Assembly (NCBI GenBank): GCA_944325635.1
Contig: CALVBD010000001.1
Location: 1 to 64,000 of the forward strand
Direction of reading: 5' to 3'
Length of the DNA stretch: 64,000 bases
Source of the DNA: Candidatus Gastranaerophilales bacterium
GTDB lineage: Bacteria; Cyanobacteriota; Vampirovibrionia; Gastranaerophilales; Gastranaerophilaceae
Positions within the stretch are counted from its first letter, which is position 1. Every line of letters begins with the position of its first letter. A program made the position numbers and the translations under genes. The notes below the pieces were generated by a model. The model had not been told where the DNA came from. It saw only the letters and a program-made list of their open reading frames with translations, and made no database searches. Of the stretch, positions 52,790-61,982 are shown one piece after another.

Positions 52790-53074
52790 TTAATCATCAA
52801 TCAACTTAAAACCTTCAGGAAGCCGGCTTTCAACTTCTTGTGCAAACGCTGTAAATGTCATGCCGAAAGCATTTGCAAGTTTCCATAACGTTGTGAACTG
52901 TACATCTCTTGTTCCTTTTTCAAGTAATGCTATTGAACTGTTTGAAATGTCATATTCATAGCTCAACAATAATATCCCCTTATTGGCAGCAAGTCTTTTT
53001 TCTTTGATGATTTCTCCGACTATTCCTAAAAGCAGCTCTTTTTTAGGATCAATAAACTTTTTTTCTTGTTTCAT
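52790..53074 (-). CDS. XRE-family helix-turn-helix regulator
   Basis: 94 residues. GEIIKEKRLAANKGILLLSYEYDISNSSIALLEKGTRDVQFTTLWKLANAFGM is a lambda-repressor-type domain. It is divergent from the prepilin gene with a palindrome between them, so self-control and control of the pilin are plausible. Confidence 0.8.
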   Translation of the reverse strand: MKQEKKFIDPKKELLLGIVGEIIKEKRLAANKGILLLSYEYDISNSSIALLEKGTRDVQFTTLWKLANAFGMTFTAFAQEVESRLPEGFKLIDD

Positions 53075-53112
53075 ATTTACAATCCTAATAAGATATGGTA
53101 AATTAGTTATAG

Positions 53113-53134
53113 TTAATTAGATATAGCTAATTAA
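53113..53134. promoter_or_regulatory. Candidate operator between the XRE regulator and the prepilin
   Basis: TTAATTAG (53113-53120) and CTAATTAA (53127-53134), a perfect 8-bp inverted repeat with six bases between; a related TTAGTTATAG lies just before it. It fits a dimeric XRE regulator site. The palindrome is real; the function is inferred. Confidence 0.45.
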
Positions 53135-53152
53135 ACATAAAGGGGACGAATT

Positions 53153-53851
53153 ATGAAACAAGCATTCACACTTGCAGAGGTTCTGATAACTCTCGGCATC
53201 ATCGGAATTGTTGCAGCACTGACACTACCTGCACTTATTTCATCAAATAGAAACAAGCAGCTTGAAACCGGCTTAAAAAGAATCTATTCCCTCCTATCAC
53301 AGGCATTGAACATGTATCAGGCTGCAAACGGTGAACCGGTTACTTCCGAAAATATTGGGGAATATGAATTAAAGCCAATTTTAATGAAATATCTTCGTTA
53401 TGTTAAAGATTGCGGGAATGGAACTGATATTGATAAAGCTTGTATTCCAAATTTGGATGCTGGGGGTGATAAATATGATGATGTTAAGAGGACATATAAA
53501 ACATTTAACGGAAAAACTGATATGTATTTATATAATATTGATGACGGACAATTTGTTTTAAATGACGGAACCCTTATTATGCTTGAAAATTCTCCGGTTA
53601 GCGGAAGCCGCATTTTGATTACTGTTGATGTTAACGGGTATAATAACAGGCCTAACAGATTTGGCCATGATGTTTTTCTTTTTCAACTTGGCTCTGACGG
53701 CAGACTGATTCCCGGCGGCGCTGAAGGTACAGCCTACTACTCTAAAAATGATACCTATTGTTCATTAACGTCTACAGGTAACACAAACGGTGCGGGATGT
53801 ACCTATAAAGCTTTAAGCGACAAAGATTATTTCAACAACCTGCCTAAATAA
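53153..53851 (+). CDS. Type IV pilin-like / pseudopilin protein
   Basis: 232 residues. MKQAFTLAEVLITLGIIGIV is a short leader with prepilin peptidase site A-FTLAE (mature residue Phe1, Glu5) followed by the hydrophobic alpha-1 helix. The C-terminal globular part has four or more Cys and NG/GG-rich turns, typical of type II/IV pseudopilins of this lineage. GGGGA precedes the ATG. Confidence 0.85.
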   Translation: MKQAFTLAEVLITLGIIGIVAALTLPALISSNRNKQLETGLKRIYSLLSQALNMYQAANGEPVTSENIGEYELKPILMKYLRYVKDCGNGTDIDKACIPNLDAGGDKYDDVKRTYKTFNGKTDMYLYNIDDGQFVLNDGTLIMLENSPVSGSRILITVDVNGYNNRPNRFGHDVFLFQLGSDGRLIPGGAEGTAYYSKNDTYCSLTSTGNTNGAGCTYKALSDKDYFNNLPK

Positions 53852-53870
53852 TTCATGTTATAATCCTTGT

Positions 53871-55220
53871 ATGAATATTAATGACGAATTGACTGTCACA
53901 ATTGAAAAACTTTCTAATCTGGGTACAGGTATTGCCCGTGTCGACGGGTTTGTAATTTTTGTAGAAAACGCTTGTCCGCAGGACGAATTGAAAATAAAAA
54001 TTACAAAAGTAAATAAAAATTACGCAAATGCGAAAATTGTAGAGATGGTAGAGCCTTCACCGCACAGGGTTAAACCTTTCTGCCCAATGCAAAAGGTCTG
54101 CGGTGCATGCCAGCTTCAATTTATTGATTACGATTATCAGCTTGAAATTAAACGTCAGATTGTTGAAGATTCTATGCGCACAATTGCAGGACTTGATATT
54201 GAAATTCCGAAGCCTGTACCGAGTCCTGAGATAAGAACATACCGTCACAAAGTTCAATATCCTGTTTCTCAGACAAAAGTCTCAAGGAGAATTCTTGCAG
54301 GTTATTACAAACCGAACAGCCACGAAATTGTTAATATCAAACACTGTCCGATACAGCCTTCAATTTGCGATGATATCATAGAATTTATCCGTGTTAAATG
54401 TTTTGATTACGGGATTTCAGGTTACAACGAAAAAAAGCATGCCGGCGATTTAAGGCATATTGTCCTGAGGGTTTCTGCAGTAACCGGAAAGGTTCTTGTA
54501 ACACTCGTTGTTAATTCAAAAAAAGTCTTTCCGCGCTTGAAGGATTTCTGTAATGAAATATTTGCGGAGTTTAAGGAAGTTGCCGGAGTCTGCGTAAACT
54601 TTAACACTAAAAATACAAACGTAATTCTGGGAGAAACAACTGAATGCGTTTGCGGCAAAGATTATATAAAAGAAAAACTTCTTGATAAAACATTCCGTAT
54701 CGGTGCGAACACCTTCTTTCAGGTAAATCCGAAAAGCGCAGAAAACATATTTTCTTACGTAAAAAAATACATAAAAGAAAATTTTGAAAATCCTACGATA
54801 CTGGATGCCTATGCTGGAATTGCAACATTCGGCATAAGCGTTTCAGATGTTGCAGGGAAGGTTGTGTCTGTTGAAGAAAACAACGAATCAATTGAAAAAG
54901 CCCGGGAAGTGCTTGAACTTAATGATATAAAAAATGTGGAACTCCACTGCGCAGATACTGCAAAATTCTGCAAAAAAACAATGCGCAAATTCGATGTAAT
55001 TATACTTGATCCGCCTCGAAAAGGCTGTACAAAAGACTCTCTTGATGAAGTTTTAAGGCTTTCAAAAGGAACAATTATTTATGTAAGCTGCAACCCTGCA
55101 ACGCTTGCGCGGGATTTAAAATACTTATGCGAAAAAGGCTGCCGCGTTCAAAGCATACAGCCTTTTGATATGTTCTGCCACACCTACCATATTGAAAATG
55201 TGGCGATAATTAATCTTTAG
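53871..55220 (+). CDS. rlmD: 23S rRNA m5U methyltransferase, RlmD/RumA family
   Basis: 449 residues: N-terminal TRAM domain, [4Fe-4S] motif CPMQKVCGACQLQF with a later KHCPIQ, then the SAM domain NTFFQVNP, LDAYAGIATFGI, LDPPRKGC, VSCNPATLARDL (catalytic Cys). It methylates a uridine in rRNA; RlmCD-type or tRNA-modifying relatives are possible. TATAAT with an upstream TG ends six bases before the ATG and no ribosome-binding site is seen. Confidence 0.9.
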   Translation: MNINDELTVTIEKLSNLGTGIARVDGFVIFVENACPQDELKIKITKVNKNYANAKIVEMVEPSPHRVKPFCPMQKVCGACQLQFIDYDYQLEIKRQIVEDSMRTIAGLDIEIPKPVPSPEIRTYRHKVQYPVSQTKVSRRILAGYYKPNSHEIVNIKHCPIQPSICDDIIEFIRVKCFDYGISGYNEKKHAGDLRHIVLRVSAVTGKVLVTLVVNSKKVFPRLKDFCNEIFAEFKEVAGVCVNFNTKNTNVILGETTECVCGKDYIKEKLLDKTFRIGANTFFQVNPKSAENIFSYVKKYIKENFENPTILDAYAGIATFGISVSDVAGKVVSVEENNESIEKAREVLELNDIKNVELHCADTAKFCKKTMRKFDVIILDPPRKGCTKDSLDEVLRLSKGTIIYVSCNPATLARDLKYLCEKGCRVQSIQPFDMFCHTYHIENVAIINL

Positions 55221-56400
55221 TTTCTTTTAATCCGCTTTTGTGGTTAAAATACTCAATAGTTTCGCGAAGATTATCCTGAATTTTTTTCAGAAGAGTTCTA
55301 TCGTGTCTGAGGTCTGAATTTAATTGTTTTAATGCAGATTCACTCACCTTTGCATAATTTTTTTCTTCCTTATAGCATGAAGCAAGTCTGTCTTTTAATC
55401 CTGAAAAATAACTTTCAAACATTTTTTTATCAGTTTCAGAAAAAGTAATCGGCACTTCTTCTTTAATATCATATAAGTCTTTGTTTTTTGCGTTCAGAAA
55501 TAATTTTTCAGATACTTTTCCTCTGAACATTTGCTGGATGAGGTCTATATAACGGTTAGCTTTTTGAGAATGTGAGCCAAGTGTATTATCAGTAAATTTC
55601 ATATTTAATTCATCGAACAATCTCAAAAAACTGTAAACTTTTTCGGATTCAAGATGTTTTGCCTGTGAGTAATTTGGACCGAAAAGAATGATTAATTCAT
55701 GCTGAACGGGATTTTTCTTTTTATCAAAATCCCTGACAAATCTTATTTGAATATCTTCATATCCTGATTTTTGCGGTTTTCCTATGCTGTATTGGAATTT
55801 TTCTTCCAATTTCGGAAGCTGCTCTGTTACATCTTCCAATCTTATATCTAAATCCGGAACAATTTTTTCGGCATTAACGTTTTTCAATTCTTCCTGTGTA
55901 GGCTTGTAGCCACGTTTTATAAGCTCTTTTATCGGCATGTCTGTATCAGAAACCACATATCCGCGCAGTTTCATTCCTCTAAGCAGAGTGTTTAAAGTGT
56001 CCAAATCATATATGTTGTTGCAGTATAATGTAGCTCTGATTGTATCGGGAACTTTGAATTTCCCTGAACGGACAACTTTACTTGTGTAGGCTTTTGGCGA
56101 TTTTACAGGATTTAATTCGCAGTAAGCTCTGTCAAAAGAAAAACCTTGATCTTTTAATCTTAGAGCTACAGATTCTAGTACGTCAAGATATGTTGTAGCA
56201 ATACGCTGAAGCCTGTACATATTGTCAGATACGCCTTTTTCAACAAAATCCGAAATCTGTGTCGGTCTTGCAGTAAAAGATACAGTGTCGCGCTCCAAAG
56301 TTTGCGCAAACTTTGGTTGAATAACAGGACTGTTATTCAAATAATTCTTTTGAGCTTGATTATGTATTATCCGCAATGGATTGATAGAAATTGTATTCAT
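55210..56400 (-). CDS. Orphan protein with an N-terminal VSFTA patch; possible distant RelA/SpoT-like fold
   Basis: 396 residues, no signal peptide. The N-terminus is Asn/Gln-rich up to VSFTAR (about residues 41-46). In the middle, VPDTIRATLYCNNIYDLDTLNTLL and later SGYEDIQIRF...QHELIILFG recall the order of strands in RelA/SpoT nucleotidyltransferases (DxxRxT..., GYxxIHL...E-Q-R), but key residues are not clearly conserved. The C-terminus is helical and Lys-rich. It overlaps rlmD tail to tail by 11 bases. Function unknown. Confidence 0.6.
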   Translation of the reverse strand: MNTISINPLRIIHNQAQKNYLNNSPVIQPKFAQTLERDTVSFTARPTQISDFVEKGVSDNMYRLQRIATTYLDVLESVALRLKDQGFSFDRAYCELNPVKSPKAYTSKVVRSGKFKVPDTIRATLYCNNIYDLDTLNTLLRGMKLRGYVVSDTDMPIKELIKRGYKPTQEELKNVNAEKIVPDLDIRLEDVTEQLPKLEEKFQYSIGKPQKSGYEDIQIRFVRDFDKKKNPVQHELIILFGPNYSQAKHLESEKVYSFLRLFDELNMKFTDNTLGSHSQKANRYIDLIQQMFRGKVSEKLFLNAKNKDLYDIKEEVPITFSETDKKMFESYFSGLKDRLASCYKEEKNYAKVSESALKQLNSDLRHDRTLLKKIQDNLRETIEYFNHKSGLKETKD

Positions 56401-56506
56401 GAAAATCCTTTCTTTGTCTATTTTTATAATACCAGTGAATATATTTTTTTTACATTCTTAGCCTTAAAAACATATAAACTTAATATAAATTTACAAATGC
56501 ATTTTT

Positions 56507-56535
56507 TTGTATATTTATTTTGTTTGTATTAAAAT
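56507..56535 (+). promoter_or_regulatory. nifJ promoter
   Basis: -35 TTGTAT (56507-56512), 17-base spacer, -10 TAAAAT (56530-56535). It would give a leader of about 50 bases with AAGGAGG before the ATG. Confidence 0.55.
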
Positions 56536-56591
56536 GTAGGGGTATTATAGTATTAAGTAATAGCATATAAACAAGGAGGTTAGGTAAAATT

Positions 56592-59500
56592 ATGCCAGGA
56601 AAAACTATAACGGTTGATGGTAACTACGCTGCCGCACATATTGCTTATGCGCTCAGTGAAGTATCAGCAATTTACCCTATCACTCCATCATCAACAATGG
56701 GTGAATGGATTGATGAATGGGCATCCCAGGGTAAGAAAAATATCTGGGGAAAAACCGTCAAAGTTGCTGAAATGCAATCAGAAGCCGGTGCTGCAGGTGC
56801 AGTTCACGGTTCATTAGCAGCAGGTGCTTTGACTTCAACTTATACAGCATCACAAGGTTTGCTATTGATGATTCCTGTTATGCACAAAGCAGCAGGTGAA
56901 ATGCTTCCGCATGTTATTCACGTATCTGCCCGTGCACTTGCAGCACAATCTCTTGCAATCTTTGGTGATCATACAGACGTTATGGGTTGCCGTAACACGG
57001 GTTACGCAATGCTCGCCGCAAACTCTGTTCAGGAAGAAATGGATATGGCTTTAGTTGCTCATCTCGCAACTTACAAGGCTAAAGTTCCGTTCCTTCAGTT
57101 CTTCGACGGTTTCAGAACTTCTCACGAAGTACACAAAATCGAAGAAATTTCTTACGAAGATATTGCTAAATTAGTTGAACCTAAATATATTGAAGAATTT
57201 AAGAAAAGAGCAATGAGACCGGAAGCTCCTATTTGTAAAGTTGGTGCACAGAACACCGATGTATACTTCCAGGGTCGTGAAACTGTTAATAAATACTATG
57301 ATGCAGTTCCGGATATTGTTCAGGAATATATGGATAAAGTTGCTGCTGTAACAGGCAGACAGTATCATCCGTTTGATTACGTCGGTGCTCCGGATGCAAC
57401 TGATGTTATTGTTGCTATCGGTTCCGGCTGTGAAACTATTGAAGAAACTATCGAATACCTTAACGCAAAACGCGGTACAAAATACGGTTTGGTTAAGGTT
57501 AGATTATACAGACCATTTGATACAAAACGCTTTAACGATGCTCTTCCTGCATCTGTTAAACGCATTGCGGTTCTTGACAGAACTAAAGAACCTGGTTCTA
57601 TCGGTGAACCTTTATACATGGATGTTGTTGCCGCATTAGGTAATAAAGATATCAGAGTAATCGGCGGACGTTACGGTTTGGCTTCTAAAGAATTCACTCC
57701 GTCAATGGTTCTTGCTGTTTACAAACACCTTGCAAACAACGGTTTCCACGGTTTCACTGTAGGTATCGAAGATGATGTAACTCACAAATCTCTTGAGGTT
57801 GTTGACCACATCGTTACTGAACCTGAAGGCACTACAAACTGTATGTTCTGGGGCTTGGGTTCTGATGGTACCGTTGGTGCTAACAAAAACTCAATCAAAA
57901 TTATCGGTCAATACACAAATAAAGATGCGCAAGCTTACTTTGCTTACGACTCTAAAAAATCTTTCGGTGTAACTGTTTCTCACCTGAGATTTGGCGACAA
58001 ACCGATTAAATCTACTTACCTTATCACAGCTCCTGACTTTGTATCATGCTCTGCTCATGCTTACATCGGCAGATATGACCTGTTAAAAGGTATTAAAGAA
58101 GGCGGAACTTTCCTCCTCAATAGCCCATACTCTAAAGAAGAAGCATTCGCTCACTTAACAAGAGATATGCAGAAAACTATTATCGATAAGAAAATTAAAT
58201 TCTACAACGTAGATGCTGAAAAACTTATCGAACAACAGCCGGGCTTGAGAGGTAAAGGTGCAAACACAGTTATGATGGTTGCATACTTCAAAGTTTCAGG
58301 AATTATTCCGTTTGAACAAGCTCTTGAAGGTATGAGAGAAATGACTAAGAAAACCTTCAAGAAAAAAGGCGACGATGTTGTTAACATGAACTTAGCCCTT
58401 ATTGATGCGGCTGTTGACGCAACTGAAGAAGTTCCGGTTCCGGCATCTCTTGATGGTGTTGGTTGTGTTGATGAAGTTAAGTTAATTTCTGAAGATGCAA
58501 CAGACTTCGCTAAGAAAATCATTGAACCTTCAATGAGACAAAAAGGCGATGATATTCCTGTATCAGCAATGTCAGTTGACGGCGTTATCCCTACAGGTAC
58601 AGCTTGTCTTGAAAAACGCGGTATCGCTCCACGTGTTCCTAAATGGAATCCTGAATTCTGTATTCAATGCGGTATCTGTGCTTCAGCTTGTCCGCATGCA
58701 GCTATCAGAACTAAATTGATTGAAAAGGAAAACTTAAAAGATGCTCCTGAATCATTCAAAACAGTTCCAGCAAAACCAGCTCTTGCTGATGAAGAATTCA
58801 AAGTACAGGTATATTGCAAAGATTGTACCGGATGCGGTGTTTGTATCGACCAGTGCCCTATGGCTAAAAACCCTGAAAAAGCTGCTCTTTCTTGGTCAAC
58901 TATTGAAAAAGAAGAAGAAGCTTGCGAAATGGTTAACGAAGAATTCTTCGATGCATTGCCTGACAACGTAATGGGTAAAAATACAACCAAAACAATTAAA
59001 GGTGCAATGCTCAGAAAACCGTTGTTTGAATTCTCAGGCGCATGTGCCGGCTGCGGTGAAACACCTTACGTTAAACTTGTTTCACAGTTGTTCGGTGAAA
59101 ATGCCATCGTTGCTAACGCAACAGGTTGTTCTTCAATCTACTCAGGTACATTCCCGACAATTCCTTACACAACAAACAAAGACGGAAGAGGTCCGGCTTG
59201 GGCTAACTCACTCTTTGAAGATAACGCTGAATTCGGTTTCGGTATGAGACTGGCAGTTGATCAAAACAGAGATACTTTGAAAACTTATGTTGAAAAAGTT
59301 CTTGAAAATGATAAAACTCCGGCTGACCTGAAAGAAGCTCTTGAAGGCGCTATGTCTCACTGGGATAATTCAAAAACAGAAGAAGCTGTTGCTGCTCAGG
59401 AAAATGCTAAGAAAGTTCTTGCAAAATACGCAGATTGCGGATGTCCTGATCTTGCAAAAGTAAGAGAACTTGAAGATTACTTTACAGATAAATCTGTTTG

Positions 59501-60128
59501 GATTATCGGTGGTGACGGTTGGGCAAACGATATCGGTTACGGCGGTATTGACCACGTAATTGCTCAGAACAAAAATGTAAACATTCTTGTTCTTGATACC
59601 GAAGTTTACTCTAACACAGGTGGTCAGGCTTCTAAATCAACACCTACCGGTGCTGTTGCGAAGTTTGCTACAGGCGGTAAACCTACTTACAAGAAAAACA
59701 TGGGCTTGATGAGCATGTCTTATGGTTACGTTTATGTTGCATCAGTTGCATTGGGTGCTGATAGAGCTCAAACTCTGAAAGCATTCCAGGAAGCTGAAGC
59801 TTACAACGGACCATCAATCATCTTTGCTTATGCTCCTTGTATCGCTCACGGTATTGATATGTCTAAAACTCAGACAGAGCAAAAACGTGCAGTTGAAGCA
59901 GGGTACTTCCCGCTTTACAGATACAATCCTGCAAACCCTGAAGCTCCGTTCACTTGGGATGCTAAAGAACCTAAAGAAAGCTATCAGGACTTCATTAAGT
60001 CTGAAGGTCGTTACAAATCACTGCTTAAGACAAACCCTGAACACGCAGCTGAATTGTACGCTCAGGCTGAAGAAGATGCAGCAAAACGTATGGCAGTTTA
60101 CAAAGCTGTCGGCGAATTGATGAAGTAG
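56592..60128 (+). CDS. nifJ: Pyruvate:ferredoxin (flavodoxin) oxidoreductase
   Basis: 1178 residues, single-chain form of usual length. It oxidises pyruvate to acetyl-CoA and CO2 and reduces ferredoxin or flavodoxin. Domain I has YPITPSSTMGEW; domain VI holds two ferredoxin-type clusters, CIQCGICASACPHAAI and CKDCTGCGVCIDQCP; the thiamine-diphosphate domain has FSGACAGCGETPYVKL and GGDGWANDIGYGGIDH...NTEVYSNTGGQ-type sequence. AAGGAGG precedes the ATG. It supplies electrons to the hydrogenase in the same window. Confidence 0.97.
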   Translation: MPGKTITVDGNYAAAHIAYALSEVSAIYPITPSSTMGEWIDEWASQGKKNIWGKTVKVAEMQSEAGAAGAVHGSLAAGALTSTYTASQGLLLMIPVMHKAAGEMLPHVIHVSARALAAQSLAIFGDHTDVMGCRNTGYAMLAANSVQEEMDMALVAHLATYKAKVPFLQFFDGFRTSHEVHKIEEISYEDIAKLVEPKYIEEFKKRAMRPEAPICKVGAQNTDVYFQGRETVNKYYDAVPDIVQEYMDKVAAVTGRQYHPFDYVGAPDATDVIVAIGSGCETIEETIEYLNAKRGTKYGLVKVRLYRPFDTKRFNDALPASVKRIAVLDRTKEPGSIGEPLYMDVVAALGNKDIRVIGGRYGLASKEFTPSMVLAVYKHLANNGFHGFTVGIEDDVTHKSLEVVDHIVTEPEGTTNCMFWGLGSDGTVGANKNSIKIIGQYTNKDAQAYFAYDSKKSFGVTVSHLRFGDKPIKSTYLITAPDFVSCSAHAYIGRYDLLKGIKEGGTFLLNSPYSKEEAFAHLTRDMQKTIIDKKIKFYNVDAEKLIEQQPGLRGKGANTVMMVAYFKVSGIIPFEQALEGMREMTKKTFKKKGDDVVNMNLALIDAAVDATEEVPVPASLDGVGCVDEVKLISEDATDFAKKIIEPSMRQKGDDIPVSAMSVDGVIPTGTACLEKRGIAPRVPKWNPEFCIQCGICASACPHAAIRTKLIEKENLKDAPESFKTVPAKPALADEEFKVQVYCKDCTGCGVCIDQCPMAKNPEKAALSWSTIEKEEEACEMVNEEFFDALPDNVMGKNTTKTIKGAMLRKPLFEFSGACAGCGETPYVKLVSQLFGENAIVANATGCSSIYSGTFPTIPYTTNKDGRGPAWANSLFEDNAEFGFGMRLAVDQNRDTLKTYVEKVLENDKTPADLKEALEGAMSHWDNSKTEEAVAAQENAKKVLAKYADCGCPDLAKVRELEDYFTDKSVWIIGGDGWANDIGYGGIDHVIAQNKNVNILVLDTEVYSNTGGQASKSTPTGAVAKFATGGKPTYKKNMGLMSMSYGYVYVASVALGADRAQTLKAFQEAEAYNGPSIIFAYAPCIAHGIDMSKTQTEQKRAVEAGYFPLYRYNPANPEAPFTWDAKEPKESYQDFIKSEGRYKSLLKTNPEHAAELYAQAEEDAAKRMAVYKAVGELMK

Positions 60129-60153
60129 GAAGCTTTACCAATCAGCAAAAATT

Positions 60154-60185
60154 AAAAGAGTCCGGAGAAATCCGGGCTCTTTTTT
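60154..60185 (+). terminator. nifJ terminator
   Basis: AAAAGAGTCCGG-AGAAAT-CCGGGCTCTTTTTT, 26 bases past the stop. Confidence 0.9.
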
Positions 60186-60233
60186 ATAAAATAGAAAAGG
60201 AAGAAGCGAAGCCGGTTTAGCTTCGCTTTTGTG

Positions 60234-60659
60234 TTAATACATACCGCGCATTTGTTGATATGGATTATACGCATACATTCGCGTTCGCCGCGGCATAGGA
60301 TTTGTCATAGGGGGTGGAGTAAATACCGGTTGTGGCTTTGGTTTTTGAATCACTATTTCATCAGGTCGCTGTAAAGGATTATGTGCCACAATTGAATATA
60401 TAGCGGCATCATTTAATGTTGCGCCGGGCAAATCGTGCGGCACATTTACATTATTTATTTTTTTATACCAGCCCTGCTCAGCAACAGGCGGAATCTCCGG
60501 ATAATATTTCTTTACAGTCGGTTTTTCCAAATTCTGCGGAGTGGTAACATTATTATTTATACTATCATTCGGCGGTAATGACGCACCTTCTTCCAACGGC
60601 AAGCCGCCTGCGCTTGAGAACGGATTTTTTACATCCGCCTCAGAAATTAAATTTTCCAT
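60234..60659 (-). CDS. Pro/Asn-rich low-complexity protein
   Basis: 141 residues, no signal peptide or membrane helix. Pro, Asn, Gln and Tyr rich, with a more ordered middle (YPEIPPVAEQGWYKKINNVNVPHDLPG). C-terminus rich in Tyr, Met and Arg. It has no recognised domain. It faces nifJ and is supported mainly by length and codon pattern. Confidence 0.55.
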   Translation of the reverse strand: MENLISEADVKNPFSSAGGLPLEEGASLPPNDSINNNVTTPQNLEKPTVKKYYPEIPPVAEQGWYKKINNVNVPHDLPGATLNDAAIYSIVAHNPLQRPDEIVIQKPKPQPVFTPPPMTNPMPRRTRMYAYNPYQQMRGMY

Positions 60660-60765
60660 TACAATTCTACCTAAATTTAAAACACCTAACCTATATTTAT
60701 ATAAACGTTTTTTATAAGGAATAATTGCTAATATCTTAAAACTTATTTACATTTTATTTGTAATA

Positions 60766-60795
60766 AACCCGCCTATGCAGTTTTGCTGGCGGGTT
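60766..60795. terminator. Terminator between two orphan genes
   Basis: AACCCGCC (60766-60773) and GGCGGGTT (60788-60795) with a 14-base loop; T-rich on the minus side. It follows the 60824-61855 gene. Confidence 0.75.
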
Positions 60796-60823
60796 ATAAA
60801 TTTTATTGAATATTTTTTGATTA

Positions 60824-61855
60824 TTAATCTTCGTTGTCAACGTTATCATCAGAGGAGATTTCGTCTGCCTTCTCTGTTTCTGAAAATTCGACGTCATTAT
60901 CAACAACAGGAGTTTCTGTTTCTGTTTTTTCCATAACAATTTCTTCTTGAGGTGCGTTTGCTTTTAAATCCTCAATTTTATCACTAACTTCTTCCGGCAT
61001 ATCTTTCAATGGTTCTTTTACAATTTCTAAGTCTTCTTTATTTTCCGGAGTCTGCATAAGAAAATCGTTTTGGAGTTTTAATTCATTCAATCTAGCCTGC
61101 GCAAGTCTTAATTGGGTATCTTTCATTGCGTCGTAATTTTTGTTAAACTCACGACGTCTGTCAATGTTATGGCTGATGTTGTGGAAAAATGCTGTCAGAA
61201 GCAGTGCTTGAGGTGCCACTGCAATCCCGAATTTAGCACCGTTTTTAATAATTTGAGGAGCGGCTGCAATAAATTTTGATATTGGTTTTTTGATAAATTC
61301 AGGTGTTTTAACTTTATTAATTACATTTGCAATAGCTTCAGATTTTTTACCGAGGTTTGCGAATGTTTTAGGTCCCATCTTATTAAGGAGTTTTGAAAGT
61401 CCTGCTCCACCCCCTATAAAGACAGCTGTTGCTGCTGCAATAAGTCCGCCAAATGTTAAAATTGGATGTTTAGCTTCCGCTTCTCTGAGATTTTCAGATT
61501 TTTTCACAGCAAGATTATTAGCTCTGCCTACACCGTCAATGATACCAAAACCTACTGCCCAAGGTAATGCACCTGCAATACCGGCTGTCAATTTAGATGC
61601 AAGTCCGCCGATTTCCTTACCGAATAAAGAAACTTTGCCTCTTGTTAATAATGCGCTTGAAAGACCTGCTGCTACAGGAATTGAATACCATAAAGCATTT
61701 GAAATTTTTCGGTGTTTTTTATCTTTGACATCATGCATTGCCTTCTGGTATGCATAAGCTCTGACGTATCTGTCATCCTGAGCAATAGCTCCATCAATAT
61801 TGTCTCTTTTTCCGGTAAACCCCTTATCATAAGATGAAATTGCATTAACTTGCAT
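60824..61855 (-). CDS. Orphan membrane protein
   Basis: 343 residues with several hydrophobic Ala/Gly-rich helices (about 52-72, 90-112, 130-152, 205-225) and a long acidic Glu/Asp tail (about 275-343). The N-terminus has YDKGFTGKRD, another F-T-G patch. Not recognised. The acidic tail suggests binding of a basic partner or cation; inferred. Confidence 0.65.
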   Translation of the reverse strand: MQVNAISSYDKGFTGKRDNIDGAIAQDDRYVRAYAYQKAMHDVKDKKHRKISNALWYSIPVAAGLSSALLTRGKVSLFGKEIGGLASKLTAGIAGALPWAVGFGIIDGVGRANNLAVKKSENLREAEAKHPILTFGGLIAAATAVFIGGGAGLSKLLNKMGPKTFANLGKKSEAIANVINKVKTPEFIKKPISKFIAAAPQIIKNGAKFGIAVAPQALLLTAFFHNISHNIDRRREFNKNYDAMKDTQLRLAQARLNELKLQNDFLMQTPENKEDLEIVKEPLKDMPEEVSDKIEDLKANAPQEEIVMEKTETETPVVDNDVEFSETEKADEISSDDNVDNED

Positions 61856-61982
61856 ATTTTGACACCTACACTTTCACTTTTATTATACAATATTAAAGTC
61901 CGAATGTAAAATTTTTTGCTAATTGAATATTTAATTTTAAGAAATATTTACAATTAAATTGTTTTTATTATAAGATACAGAA

